Part shown: positions 17,470-26,129 of the stretch, in pieces
Layout: each line of letters starts with the position of its first letter
How positions within the stretch are numbered: position 1 is the first letter of the stretch
Source of the DNA: Gammaproteobacteria bacterium
GTDB taxonomy: Bacteria; Pseudomonadota; Gammaproteobacteria; Pseudomonadales; Azotimanducaceae
Direction of reading: 5' to 3'
Assembly (NCBI GenBank): GCA_026706935.1
Contig: JAPOXV010000018.1
Location: 682,001 to 746,000 of the forward strand
Length of the DNA: 64,000 bases
The notes under the pieces: generated by a model
Database searches by the model: none
Told to the model about the DNA's origin: nothing
What the model saw: the letters and a program-made list of their open reading frames with translations, nothing else
Program-made: the position numbers and the translations under genes

Positions 17470-18063
17470 CTAAAGGGGACCTGGTCCTTTATAACCTTCA
17501 AGTTGCCATTTGATCATTGGCAGGTGCTGCCTACCTGAATAGCGTTCGCCTTCCACCCAAAAGGTAGGGACCGAACTGATCTCGCGTTCGTTCATCTCTT
17601 CGCTGATACGCTCAAGATCCCAGCGCGGGTCCGAATCAACGAACTCACGTATACCTACTTCCTTAAGTACATCAAGGATCGCGGAAAACGAATCCAAAGC
17701 TAGTTCACCGGCCCAGTACCTTTGAAAAACTGCGCTCGCGAATTCGAAACCCTTGTTTCGGTCTTGTGAAGCGAGCAAGCCACGTAATGCCACGGACGAA
17801 TCACAATCGTTGCCCTCGATCGCAATCTTCAATCCCTGCACAGCCGCATATCGCATCGCATCGAGCTGCTTGTAATCAGCTCGCACCTGACGATGGCGTT
17901 CCGCTACGTCGACATCTGGCGAATTTGCGACTGAACCCAGCTCACTCGTAGTGCGTAGTGGCGTCAACTTAAGATCGACTCCGAGGTCATCGGCCAGTCG
18001 TTTCGCAGGATTCAAGGCGAGGTATGAATTTATGCTGACGAAATCCAGAACGAGTTCGATCAT
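17470..18063 (-). CDS. DsbA-superfamily protein, HCCA isomerase/kappa-GST-like
   Basis: 197 residues of the 2-hydroxychromene-2-carboxylate isomerase/GST-kappa group (thioredoxin fold with helical insert). The N-terminal LDFVSINSYLAL aligns with the SPxSYLA catalytic-serine region; Ser10 is kept but the following Pro-aromatic is Ile-Asn. The C-terminal part EISSVPTFWVEGERYSGRQHLPM is the cis-proline (VPTF) and substrate-loop region of the family. ATGA overlap with the upstream paralogue at 18060. No CxxC, so not a disulfide oxidase. The reaction is probably a glutathione-dependent isomerisation; substrate unknown. Confidence 0.75.
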   Translation of the reverse strand: MIELVLDFVSINSYLALNPAKRLADDLGVDLKLTPLRTTSELGSVANSPDVDVAERHRQVRADYKQLDAMRYAAVQGLKIAIEGNDCDSSVALRGLLASQDRNKGFEFASAVFQRYWAGELALDSFSAILDVLKEVGIREFVDSDPRWDLERISEEMNEREISSVPTFWVEGERYSGRQHLPMIKWQLEGYKGPGPL

Positions 18064-18746
18064 GTGAACCCCTGGTACGCTATATCAGGAGGAGGACCTA
18101 CTCTACCACCCAGTATCCATCTCACGTACGGCAAATTTTCACGCCCGAAGAACAATTCGTCATCAACGACGTAAGAAGGAACCCCGAATATCCCAGCGGG
18201 ATGTAACTCATCCTGCAAAAGGTCGTGCGTTTGCCCACCTACACCGTCAACGTAGTTATCGAAACCATCGTCCAGAACGCCTACGTGAGCGAGCACCCCG
18301 TGAACGACATCCAGCGACTCGATATCCAAGTCTCGCAACCAGAATCGCTCATACACGTGATCAAGAAAAGGCAGGAGCTGGTCTGAAAAGTGTTCTTTCA
18401 CGTATAGAAATGCGATATGAATCAGGCGCGTGTCCCAAATCTTGCGTGGTCCGTAGATCTTGATGTCGTTTATGCGAGCATAGCGCTTCGCGTCCATATA
18501 CGCGTACCGTACCGAGTTCCACTGCCTCGGAGATCTCTTGCTTTCAACGACCTCCCCTCGATCATCGACACGTGCGGAACCGAGAAAACTTGGAATGTTG
18601 AGCGTTAGTGGACGCCAATCGATCTCGATATTAAAGTCGCGAATCAACTGCTTTGTCGGGTCTTTCGCCAGATACGCGTACGGGCTCTTAACGTCAAGGT
18701 AGACGATGAGTCTTGCGTCGCTACGTCGCGGGTCGTAAGTAGACAT
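18060..18746 (-). CDS. DsbA-superfamily protein, HCCA isomerase/kappa-GST-like, second copy
   Basis: 228 residues. YLDVKSPYAYLA carries the canonical catalytic Ser-Pro-Tyr (Ser21) of HCCA isomerases and kappa-class GSTs. IFGVPSYVVDDELFFGRENL is the cis-proline loop plus the family FGRE/D motif. It overlaps its downstream paralogue by 4 nt; the two are divergent enough to have separate roles or to form a heterodimer. The neighbourhood (SDR, BVMO, crotonases, PhyH) suggests catabolism of a ring compound, but this is inference. Confidence 0.78.
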   Translation of the reverse strand: MSTYDPRRSDARLIVYLDVKSPYAYLAKDPTKQLIRDFNIEIDWRPLTLNIPSFLGSARVDDRGEVVESKRSPRQWNSVRYAYMDAKRYARINDIKIYGPRKIWDTRLIHIAFLYVKEHFSDQLLPFLDHVYERFWLRDLDIESLDVVHGVLAHVGVLDDGFDNYVDGVGGQTHDLLQDELHPAGIFGVPSYVVDDELFFGRENLPYVRWILGGRVGPPPDIAYQGFT

Positions 18747-18839
18747 ATTCGTCCTCGTCCGACGTTCGTAATAACCAGGTCTGATCCGGAACTTTAGTGA
18801 ACACCTTCAACGTGTGCACCTGAAATCCGATTTCATGAA

Positions 18840-18870
18840 AGAGCCTAATCTAATCTTGAAATCAGGCTCT
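18840..18870 (-). terminator. Hairpin downstream of the SDR gene
   Basis: On the minus strand AGAGCCTGAT pairs with ATTAGGCTCT (10 bp, one G-T wobble, 11-nt loop) 28 nt after the SDR stop. Only TTTC follows, so it is a weak intrinsic terminator or a processing hairpin. Confidence 0.4.
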
Positions 18871-18897
18871 CCGTGGATTAAACCGCTTTCAAACGTG

Positions 18898-19782
18898 CTA
18901 GCCCCGGCGCCGACGGTTCAATGGATCAAAGGGTTCCGCATTACTCATGTCGAGAGCACCCTCTGGCGCTTCCGCAAGCGCTTCAAACGACGCATCCTCA
19001 CCTAAGCGTATCCCTTCGTTGGTAAACGTTTGAGAGCGCGAGAATCGGCCACCCGATGCGTGAATCGTTACTGCCGACGGGGCGTCTTCGCTGCACATGT
19101 AGAGGACCGCGGGAGAAACCAAGGCCGGATCCATCGCTGGCGGAGGATTGTCTGCGTCCAGAGTAGAACCAGGGACGCTAGCTGTCATTCGCGTTGCCGC
19201 TCCCGGTGATAGACAGTTCACCCGAATATTGTGGGATGCACCTTCGATGGCAAGCACATTCATTAAACCCAGCATCGCCATTTTCGCGGTGCCATAGTTA
19301 GCCTGACCGAAATTTCCGTAGATCCCTGATGTAGAACTGGTGAGTACGACTCGGCCCCAGTTCTTCTCGTACATGATGGGCCAAGCTGCTTTCGTAACGT
19401 ACGCCGATCCACGTAGATGAACATCGATCACCTGATCGAATTCGTCCAACGTCATGTTCTTGAAGGATTTATCTCGAAGTATTCCCGCATTATTTACCAC
19501 GATATCGACCGTACCGAACGCGTTGACCGCACCCTCAACGATGCTAGCAGCGCCTTCGCGACTAGACACCGACGCCTTATTTGCGACCGCCTCTCCACCT
19601 GCTGCCTTGATTTCTTCGACGACCGCGTCTGCCATGTCGCTTGATCCATCGCCATGTACACTACCGCCGAGGTCGTTCACGACGATCTTCGCGCCGCGTT
19701 CCGCGAACTGCAACGCATGACAGCGACCAAGACCGCCTCCGGCGCCCGTAACGATGACCACCTTGCCATCAAAATCACTCAT
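18898..19782 (-). CDS. Short-chain dehydrogenase, similar to the 3-hydroxyacyl-CoA dehydrogenase domain of MFE-2
   Basis: 294 residues, Rossmann-fold NAD(P) oxidoreductase. TGAGGGLGRCHALQFAERGA is the cofactor loop, VNDLGG the adenosine-binding acidic site, NNAGI follows, and the catalytic residues are Ser in LTSSTSGIYG and Tyr-x-x-x-Lys in YGTAK. The combinations NDLGGSVHG, GILRDKSF and SGIYGNFGQANY are those of the (3R)-hydroxyacyl-CoA dehydrogenase part of peroxisomal multifunctional enzyme 2. Such bacterial proteins act in beta-oxidation-like steps on bulky or steroid-like acyl-CoAs. A single-domain protein; no hydratase is fused. It is separated from the BVMO gene by a 144-bp divergent spacer. 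Confidence 0.85.
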   Translation of the reverse strand: MSDFDGKVVIVTGAGGGLGRCHALQFAERGAKIVVNDLGGSVHGDGSSDMADAVVEEIKAAGGEAVANKASVSSREGAASIVEGAVNAFGTVDIVVNNAGILRDKSFKNMTLDEFDQVIDVHLRGSAYVTKAAWPIMYEKNWGRVVLTSSTSGIYGNFGQANYGTAKMAMLGLMNVLAIEGASHNIRVNCLSPGAATRMTASVPGSTLDADNPPPAMDPALVSPAVLYMCSEDAPSAVTIHASGGRFSRSQTFTNEGIRLGEDASFEALAEAPEGALDMSNAEPFDPLNRRRRG

Positions 19783-19902
19783 GGAATGCTCCTAAAAACA
19801 GAAGGGTTATAGCTCATTGAATTCTTCATGACGCCGTTCATGCAGATGGCTTCCTAGCCTTCAACGACTGCGTCCGCATGGGGTCACAAGCGGAGTGGAT
19901 TT

Positions 19903-19908
19903 TATAAT
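19903..19908 (+). promoter_or_regulatory. Candidate -10 element for the BVMO gene
   Basis: TATAAT matches the sigma-70 -10 consensus exactly and lies 33 nt before the ATG at 19942. No good -35 is seen at 16-18 nt spacing. It lies in the spacer divergent from the SDR gene. Confidence 0.4.
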
Positions 19909-19941
19909 GCGGCGCAATTCCCATCTGTGCAAACTCCCTCT

Positions 19942-21897
19942 ATGTCGGAGCTGTCTCGCGTTATAAACGCAAGCGACGAGGAGATTGAGCAAGCGCTTCA
20001 GCATGCCCATTTACCTTCGCTCATTAATGTCTTAGTCCATCTCACTGGTGATGCGACGCTCTTAGATAAATCCATCAAACCTCAACCATTGACCATTGGC
20101 GGCACGCCGCCACCGTATCCAGAAGAAATTGAGACTCGGATCCGCGAATTGGCGCTAAAGACGCTGATTCGCGGCCGCGATCACGGCTACGAAGACCACC
20201 CTGTCGACGAGTCACTTTTATTAGAAATGATCAACTTTATAACCGGTGTCGAGCTTACCGAGGAATACATTCCATACGCTTTGGATGAACTTAATATCGC
20301 GCCGAAGCCAAAAGAACCACCTTTAAATCCTGATCAAACACAAGCATTCCATGTGGCAATCATCGGTGGTGGTATGTCCGGTTTGCTCGCCGGCATCCGA
20401 ATGCAAGAGCTCGGGGTCGAGTACACGATATTCGAAAAGAATGCAGACGTCGGTGGGACGTGGTACGAGAACCGTTATCCTGGTTGCCGCGTCGATAGTC
20501 CAAATCACGTCTACTCGTATTCTTTCAAGCCTAACGACTGGCCGCAGCACTTCTCCGATCAGAGGACACTGTTAGGCTATTTCCAAGAAACCGCAGACGA
20601 ATTTGGCTTACGCGATCACATTCGTTTTGAAACAGAAGTCCGTTCACTCCGTTTCGATACTGACGCTTCGACATGGCAGGTCGAAGTCGATGGCCCAAAC
20701 GGCGTAGAAACCGTCCTTGCAAACGCCATCATCGCGGCGACAGGTCAGCTTAATCGTCCCAAGATGCCTGATATTGAAGGGATCGACGATTTTCAAGGCG
20801 ACTGGTTCCATTCTGCCGAATGGGATCACAGTGTTTCAATGGCCGGCAAACGCGTGGGCATCATTGGCACAGGCGCATCGGCTTTTCAATTCACACCAGA
20901 AGTGGTCAAAGAAGCAGCAAACGTAACCGTCTTTATGCGAACGCCACCGTGGGTCGCGACAAATCCGATCTATCACGAGTACATAACTGACGAAACGCAC
21001 TGGTTGCTAAATCACGTTCCCTACTATCACGCGTGGTTTCGCTTCAATATGTTCTGGACGTCAGGAGAAGGACTGCTCTCCTTCGCACGTTGCGACGACT
21101 CCTGGAACGACAACATCCAGTCGGTAAGTCCTGCGAATCAGAAACTGCGAGAGATTCTCACAAAAGGCATTGAGACCCATCTTGAGGGACGACCGGACCT
21201 AGTTGAAAAGCTCACACCGTGGTATCCACCCGCCGCCAAACGCATGCTCATCGACAACGGGCACTACTATCGTGCGCTCAAGCAAGATCACGTGCGCGTG
21301 GTACAAGATCCGATCGATCGTGTAAACGATTCTGGCGTATTGACGTCATCTGGCGAACAGTTCGAATTCGACGTCATCATCTATGGTACCGGGTTCAGCG
21401 CCAGCAAGATACTGTTTCCAATGCGAATCTACGGTCGCGACGGGAAGGAGCTTCGTGAGTCGTGGGATCAAGATCCACGGGCGTATCTTGGCGTCACGAT
21501 GCCGAATTACCCAAATTTCTTCTGTCTTTACGGTCCAAACACGAACATCGTCGTCAACGGCAGCATCATCTTCTTCTCCGAATGCGAGATGCACTACGTG
21601 TCCAAGTGTCTACGCCACTTAATAGAGCACCAATATGCCGCGATGGACTGCAAATTCGAGCCGTTTCAAAAATACAACGAAGAGATTGACGCGGAAAGCC
21701 TGAAGATGGCATGGGGTGCGTCGGAGGTCAATGCCTGGTACAAGAACGCTCACGGCCGCGTAACGCAGAACTGGCCGGGCTCACTCGTCGAATTCTGGCA
21801 TCAAATGCGTGAACTCGATCCGAATGACTACGAATTCACGCGTGCCGACGATGAAAAAGTGGTCGGGACGGCCGGATTTGAACCGGCGACCACGTGA
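19942..21897 (+). CDS. FAD-dependent Baeyer-Villiger monooxygenase
   Basis: About 651 residues from ATG 19942 (GTG 19927 would add five). It inserts oxygen next to a ketone carbonyl using NADPH and FAD. Motifs: FAD-binding GGGMSG (about 142-147), the Baeyer-Villiger fingerprint FxGxxxHxxxW as FQGDWFHSAEW (284-294), NADPH-binding GTGASA and the late YGTGFSASKI. The N-terminal 130 residues are an extra helical domain seen in long-form BVMOs. The end is odd: the last 12 codons, reading VVGTAGFEPATT, lie antisense within the tRNA-Pro gene, and the TGA stop at 21895-21897 is inside the tRNA. No earlier in-frame stop exists. Confidence 0.9.
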   Translation: MSELSRVINASDEEIEQALQHAHLPSLINVLVHLTGDATLLDKSIKPQPLTIGGTPPPYPEEIETRIRELALKTLIRGRDHGYEDHPVDESLLLEMINFITGVELTEEYIPYALDELNIAPKPKEPPLNPDQTQAFHVAIIGGGMSGLLAGIRMQELGVEYTIFEKNADVGGTWYENRYPGCRVDSPNHVYSYSFKPNDWPQHFSDQRTLLGYFQETADEFGLRDHIRFETEVRSLRFDTDASTWQVEVDGPNGVETVLANAIIAATGQLNRPKMPDIEGIDDFQGDWFHSAEWDHSVSMAGKRVGIIGTGASAFQFTPEVVKEAANVTVFMRTPPWVATNPIYHEYITDETHWLLNHVPYYHAWFRFNMFWTSGEGLLSFARCDDSWNDNIQSVSPANQKLREILTKGIETHLEGRPDLVEKLTPWYPPAAKRMLIDNGHYYRALKQDHVRVVQDPIDRVNDSGVLTSSGEQFEFDVIIYGTGFSASKILFPMRIYGRDGKELRESWDQDPRAYLGVTMPNYPNFFCLYGPNTNIVVNGSIIFFSECEMHYVSKCLRHLIEHQYAAMDCKFEPFQKYNEEIDAESLKMAWGASEVNAWYKNAHGRVTQNWPGSLVEFWHQMRELDPNDYEFTRADDEKVVGTAGFEPATT

Positions 21898-21936
21898 CCC
21901 CCAGTCACGTGCGCTACCAGACTGCGCCACGTCCCG
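21860..21936 (-). tRNA. tRNA-Pro (anticodon GGG)
   Basis: 77 nt with encoded CCA. The acceptor stem CGGGACG/CGTCCCG is perfect (7 bp). D-arm GCGC/GCGC, anticodon arm CGTGA/TCACG around loop CTGGGGG (anticodon GGG), and T-arm GCCGG/CCGGC around TTCAAAT complete the cloverleaf. The 3' half overlaps the end of the BVMO coding sequence on the opposite strand by 38 nt. Confidence 0.95.
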
Positions 21937-21971
21937 TCGACGCTAAGTTTAAGGATTGACGGATTAACTCG

Positions 21972-21987
21972 TTCGCGCTTTCGCGAA
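21972..21987. repeat. Inverted repeat between tRNA-Pro and bioF
   Basis: TTCGCG-CTTT-CGCGAA is a perfect 6-bp stem with a 4-nt loop, 36 nt upstream of the tRNA 5' end and about 110 nt upstream of bioF. It may be an operator or a hairpin; no BirA-type operator is recognised here. Confidence 0.35.
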
Positions 21988-22096
21988 TAGCGCCGGTCAC
22001 GCACTTATGAGATGCGTCACAAACAGTCCTCAGCGAGATAAAAAAGAGCATTCGCAGCTTGAATTGACGGCGCAAGCGTGCGAAGCGCCATAACGT

Positions 22097-23278
22097 ATGA
22101 GCAAGCACGAACACGGTTTTCGCGATCTCGAGACACGACTCGATGAGCTTCGAAGCCGCCAGTTGTTCAGAACCCGTCGAATAGTTGAAAGTCCTCAAGG
22201 ACGGGAAATCGTCGTCGACGGGCGCAGTTTGCTCAACTTCAGTAGTAATGACTACCTAGGGTTAGCGAGCGACCCGCGAATTGCCGAAGCCTTTCAGGAG
22301 GGAATCCAAACTTGGGGCACTGGCAGCGGGGCGTCACATCTGATATCGGGTCATACAGCGGCGCATCACGCACTTGAGGAAGAACTTGCAGACTTCGTTG
22401 AGCGTCCGCGTGCACTGCTATTTGGCAGTGGCTACGCGGCAAACGTAGGTGTTATCAACGCGCTGCTCTCTATCGGGGACCAGGTCTTTGAAGATCGACT
22501 GAATCACGCATCACTTCTTGACGGAGGTTGGATCAGTCGAGCGGATTTCCAATGGTTCGAACATTGCGACATGGATCAGCTCCAGTGTCTGGTCGCACAG
22601 GGAACCGATCGACCTTGTCGTCGACTCATTGTGAGTGACGGGATTTTCAGTATGGACGGCGACAAATGCCGTTTGGACGAGCTGATTGAGATTGCCCACA
22701 ATACGGATAGCTGGCTTCAGATCGACGATGCACACGGCATCGGCGTGCATGGAGATCACGGTAAGGGGACTGTTGACCCTGTTAGCTACACTACGGAAGA
22801 TGTACCGGTGCTGATCGGCACGCTCGGAAAGGCGTTCGGAACGGCTGGAGCGTTTGTAGCTGGCGAGGAAGCATTAATAGAAACACTCATACAGCGTTCT
22901 CGCAACTACATATTTACGACCGCCATGCCAGCCGCATTGGCATGCGCAACATCGCGAAGTCTTGAGATCGTTCTACACGAATCGTGGCGCCGCGCCCGCT
23001 TAACGGTCTTAGTTAAGCGGTTTCAGGAAGGAATCAGGTCTCTAGGCTTGCCTATGCCTCAATCCCACTCACCTATTCAGCCTCTAGTATTAGGCGAAAC
23101 GGAAACGACGCTTAGTGTTGCACACTCACTCGAGGCGCAAGGTTGCTTTGTTGTCCCTATTCGACCTCCTACAGTACCCGTTGACACATCGCGCCTACGA
23201 ATCACGTTCACGGCTGCTCATTCAGAAGGAGACGTAGATCGACTATTAGAGGCGCTTAATACCGCGTGCGTTGAATGA
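22097..23278 (+). CDS. bioF: 8-amino-7-oxononanoate synthase
   Basis: PLP enzyme condensing pimeloyl thioester with alanine, the first ring-assembly step of biotin synthesis. 393 residues. Motifs: LNFSSNDYLGLA, GTGSGASHLISGH, DDAHGIGVHG (PLP-ring Asp/His) and the PLP lysine Lys245 in GTLGKAFGTAGAF. The DDAHG and GTLGKAFG context fits BioF better than 2-amino-3-ketobutyrate ligase, and bioD and bioA follow directly. The stop overlaps the bioD ATG by 4 nt. Confidence 0.94.
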   Translation: MSKHEHGFRDLETRLDELRSRQLFRTRRIVESPQGREIVVDGRSLLNFSSNDYLGLASDPRIAEAFQEGIQTWGTGSGASHLISGHTAAHHALEEELADFVERPRALLFGSGYAANVGVINALLSIGDQVFEDRLNHASLLDGGWISRADFQWFEHCDMDQLQCLVAQGTDRPCRRLIVSDGIFSMDGDKCRLDELIEIAHNTDSWLQIDDAHGIGVHGDHGKGTVDPVSYTTEDVPVLIGTLGKAFGTAGAFVAGEEALIETLIQRSRNYIFTTAMPAALACATSRSLEIVLHESWRRARLTVLVKRFQEGIRSLGLPMPQSHSPIQPLVLGETETTLSVAHSLEAQGCFVVPIRPPTVPVDTSRLRITFTAAHSEGDVDRLLEALNTACVE

Positions 23279-23955
23279 AACGTTTATTCGTTACCGGTAC
23301 CGATACGGAAATCGGAAAAACGGTCGTCGCTTCCGGATTGGTCCGTGCGGCAATTACTGCAGGATATCGTGTAGCAGGGTTAAAGCCAGTGGCGGCGGGA
23401 TGTGAAACTGTCGACGGTGCACTCGTAAACGATGATGCACGTGAGCTAATGCGGGCGAGTAATGTCGAACTTGACTACACTACCGTCAATCCAATCGCAC
23501 TCGAACTTCCTATCGCACCTCATATCGCGGCACATCAAGCTGGCGTTTCAATTAGCGTCGGGGTACTGAAAACCCACTACGAGCGCAATCTACCCGACGA
23601 TCTGGATCTCGCAGTCTTCGAAGGTGCCGGTGGATGGTTGGTGCCACTGAACGACTTCGAAACGTTCCAGGACTTTGCGCTTCGCATGGAACTTGACGTC
23701 GTACTTGTTGTTGGAATGAAACTGGGGTGTATCAATCATGCGATGCTGACGGTAAGAGCCATCCGAGCTTGTGGACTCGATTTGCTTGGTTGGATTGCGA
23801 ACTTCCCACAACCGACGATGGATGTAGCTGAAGAGAATCTCGACACACTCATGCGGCAAATAGATGCGCCTCTCCTAGGCGTGGTGCCACACATGGATAC
23901 ACCAGACTGTGAATTGGTCGCAAAGCATCTGAACATCAAAGCGATCATGTCATGA
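23275..23955 (+). CDS. bioD: ATP-dependent dethiobiotin synthetase
   Basis: Closes the ureido ring of dethiobiotin from DAPA, CO2 and ATP. 226 residues. The P-loop GTDTEIGKTVVASGL opens the protein, GLKPVAAG and EGAGGWLVPLN are the substrate and Mg2+ segments. ATGA overlaps with bioF upstream and bioA downstream indicate tight translational coupling. Confidence 0.94.
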   Translation: MKRLFVTGTDTEIGKTVVASGLVRAAITAGYRVAGLKPVAAGCETVDGALVNDDARELMRASNVELDYTTVNPIALELPIAPHIAAHQAGVSISVGVLKTHYERNLPDDLDLAVFEGAGGWLVPLNDFETFQDFALRMELDVVLVVGMKLGCINHAMLTVRAIRACGLDLLGWIANFPQPTMDVAEENLDTLMRQIDAPLLGVVPHMDTPDCELVAKHLNIKAIMS

Positions 23956-25217
23956 CAGAGATACTTGAATTCGACCGTCAGCATCTCTGGCATCCATATA
24001 CATCCATGGTCGATCCACTGCCTTGCTATGAAGTAGTGAGTGCAGAAGGCGTCATGATTCAGCTACGTGATGGACGAGAGCTAATCGACGGTATGTCTTC
24101 CTGGTGGTGTGCTATCCATGGTTACAACCATCCTGAACTGAATCGTGCATTGGTCGATCAGTCACAAAAGATGTCGCACGTCATGTTCGGCGGCATCACA
24201 CACGCTCCCGCTGTTGAACTTGCGCAACTGCTAATCGATTTGACACCAGCGAGCTTGGATCGAGTTTTCTTCGCAGATTCCGGTTCAGTAGCGATGGAAG
24301 TCGCGTTAAAGATGGTGATGCAGTATTGGTTCGCTAACGGTCGACCTGACAAGCATCGACTACTGACGATCGCTGGTGGCTATCACGGTGATACTTTCGG
24401 GGCAATGAGTGTATGTGATCCCGTCACCGGGATGCATGAGAAATTCGTCAACGTGCTACCAAAACACCTGTTTGCGCCGCGTCCCAGTTCGCGTTTCGGT
24501 GAAAAACTGAACGACGACGACCGCGATAGTTTGACGAAATTAATCGAAACACATCACAACGAACTAGCGGCATTAGTTTTGGAACCGATCGTGCAAGGCG
24601 CGGGCGGAATGTGGTTCTATTCGGCGGAGTATTTAAAGTTGGTTCGCCAACTATGTGATGCATTCGATCTGCTACTGGTGTTTGACGAAATAGCCACTGG
24701 ATTTGGCCGTACAGGTGAGATGTTCGCAGTAGATCATGTGGATATCGAACCGGACGTACTTTGCGTCGGCAAAGCCCTTACAGGTGGAGTGATGACACTC
24801 GCAGCGTGTCTCGCCAACGAGCGGATTGCGAACGGCATTTCTGCTGACGGGGGCGTATTGATGCACGGACCAACCTTCATGGCTAATCCACTAGCGTGTG
24901 CAGTCGCGAAAAGGAGCATCGAACTACTCGACGAATCAGACTGGCGAAGTTGTGTAAAGAGAATCAACGCTCAACTAGAACTGGAACTTCGACCTCTTGA
25001 ACGTTTGCGCGGGGTTTTCGACGTAAGAGTTATTGGGGCGATTGGCGTTGTGCAAATGGATGCACCTGTAAACGTAGCTCAGCTACAGACGCAATTTGTT
25101 AACTACGGCGTGTGGATTCGACCGTTCAACGACCTAATTTACTTGATGCCACCATATATCACGCGACCTGACCAACTAAGCCTACTCGCGAATGCAATAA
25201 ACATGGCTATTTCGTAG
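23952..25217 (+). CDS. bioA: Adenosylmethionine--8-amino-7-oxononanoate aminotransferase
   Basis: PLP aminotransferase making DAPA from KAPA with S-adenosylmethionine as amino donor. 421 residues. Family features: HLWHPYTSM near the N-terminus, SSWWCAIHGYNHP, GGYHGDTFGAM, FDEIATGFGRTG and the PLP lysine Lys274 in CVGKALTGG. Order bioF-bioD-bioA; bioB, bioC and bioH are not in the window. The next genes are on the opposite strand. Confidence 0.95.
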   Translation: MTEILEFDRQHLWHPYTSMVDPLPCYEVVSAEGVMIQLRDGRELIDGMSSWWCAIHGYNHPELNRALVDQSQKMSHVMFGGITHAPAVELAQLLIDLTPASLDRVFFADSGSVAMEVALKMVMQYWFANGRPDKHRLLTIAGGYHGDTFGAMSVCDPVTGMHEKFVNVLPKHLFAPRPSSRFGEKLNDDDRDSLTKLIETHHNELAALVLEPIVQGAGGMWFYSAEYLKLVRQLCDAFDLLLVFDEIATGFGRTGEMFAVDHVDIEPDVLCVGKALTGGVMTLAACLANERIANGISADGGVLMHGPTFMANPLACAVAKRSIELLDESDWRSCVKRINAQLELELRPLERLRGVFDVRVIGAIGVVQMDAPVNVAQLQTQFVNYGVWIRPFNDLIYLMPPYITRPDQLSLLANAINMAIS

Positions 25218-25335
25218 AAGAAACGCATCTAATCTCAACGAGATATTACGCTATGAGTGAAACCGCTAATTCGTGCGCGACTCGTCTACCTAGACTTACC
25301 TTTAATCGCGTGTAGTCCAACTCCAACCAGTGTCC

Positions 25336-25596
25336 TTAGTCTGATCGATCCGACTCGCCTTGTTTTCTGCTCTTAAGTGCTTTTCTCGAAAGCAAGTACG
25401 CGTTCTTAGGTAATCCAGCATTTTTCATAATACCTTCAGCTGTATAAGTTTTGTTCACGTTAGAGGGAACACTAATTTGGTCGCCATCTGGCGCGTCCTC
25501 GTGTCGCCATTGTTCGTGACTCCCCTTGCCTTGATGGTGAAGAACCCATCCTTCTGACCTAAGCGCTCGAGCAACCTTCCTATGTAGGTTGGCCAT
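25336..25596 (-). CDS. hicA: HicA-type mRNA interferase toxin
   Basis: 86 residues. HicA toxins are small dsRBD-fold ribonucleases that cut mRNA. The family pattern is clear: LRSEGWVLHHQGKGSHEQW with the catalytic His in GSHEQW, ISVPSN, then TAEGIMKNAGL. It has an unusually basic C-terminal tail after the core (RKALKSRKQG). It lies 9 bp downstream of a HicB-like antitoxin gene, the reverse of the classical hicA-hicB order. Confidence 0.85.
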   Translation of the reverse strand: MANLHRKVARALRSEGWVLHHQGKGSHEQWRHEDAPDGDQISVPSNVNKTYTAEGIMKNAGLPKNAYLLSRKALKSRKQGESDRSD

Positions 25597-25605
25597 CGAA
25601 CGAGA

Positions 25606-25902
25606 TTAGGCAGCTGCTAGATGTAGCTGCGAGATGTGTATCTCAGGCATTAGATCAACGTTTTCTAATGATCCTTCCATCCGGTGTGTAACTTGACAAG
25701 CCAGCCGAGTTTCGTTGAGCTCTTGTTCTGTTGCTCCATGATTGTGAGCAAGTAGCTCAACACTTACCTCAAGAAGGTCTGAAAGAAATGTCTGAAATCC
25801 CGCCGATTCGACGACTAATCCGCGAATATCTTCACTGGTCGCAACCCAAACGTCGTCATTCACGGTGTGTATGACATCAATATTGAATTGACGTTTCTGC
25901 AT
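25606..25902 (-). CDS. hicB: HicB-like antitoxin (DUF1902-type)
   Basis: Start taken at ATG 25902 (98 residues); GTG 25914 is an alternative. FNIDVIHTVNDDVWVATSEDIRGLVVES matches the partial RNase-H-like fold of HicB/DUF1902 antitoxins, where WVATSEDIxGL is the conserved strand-turn. The protein ends soon after this domain, so a DNA-binding C-terminal domain like that of many HicBs is not obvious. It precedes hicA by 9 bp, so the pair is probably one transcript with antitoxin first. Confidence 0.75.
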   Translation of the reverse strand: MQKRQFNIDVIHTVNDDVWVATSEDIRGLVVESAGFQTFLSDLLEVSVELLAHNHGATEQELNETRLACQVTHRMEGSLENVDLMPEIHISQLHLAAA

Positions 25903-25928
25903 GGTCAATCTCACATGCCTCGATTCGA

Positions 25929-25942
25929 CAGTTGCTCAACTG
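25929..25942. promoter_or_regulatory. Candidate operator of the hicB-hicA pair
   Basis: CAGTTG-CT-CAACTG is a perfect 6-bp inverted repeat 27 nt upstream of the hicB ATG. Toxin-antitoxin pairs usually repress themselves at such palindromes. A TTGACG on the minus strand lies about 55 nt further upstream and could be a -35 element. Confidence 0.4.
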
Positions 25943-26129
25943 CGATCTAAATTCTATCGCCCACCCACTTAATTGCTTAGCTACGTGCACCGTCAATTTC
26001 GAGACTAATAAGTTCCCTAAACCGTCGAATTTCATTCCTCGAACCCGAATAGGATCGGTCGAATATAAACGGGAAGGTTCCCTACTACCCAACATTTCTT
26101 ACGTTGACCAGAAAAACGACGCTTGTGGA

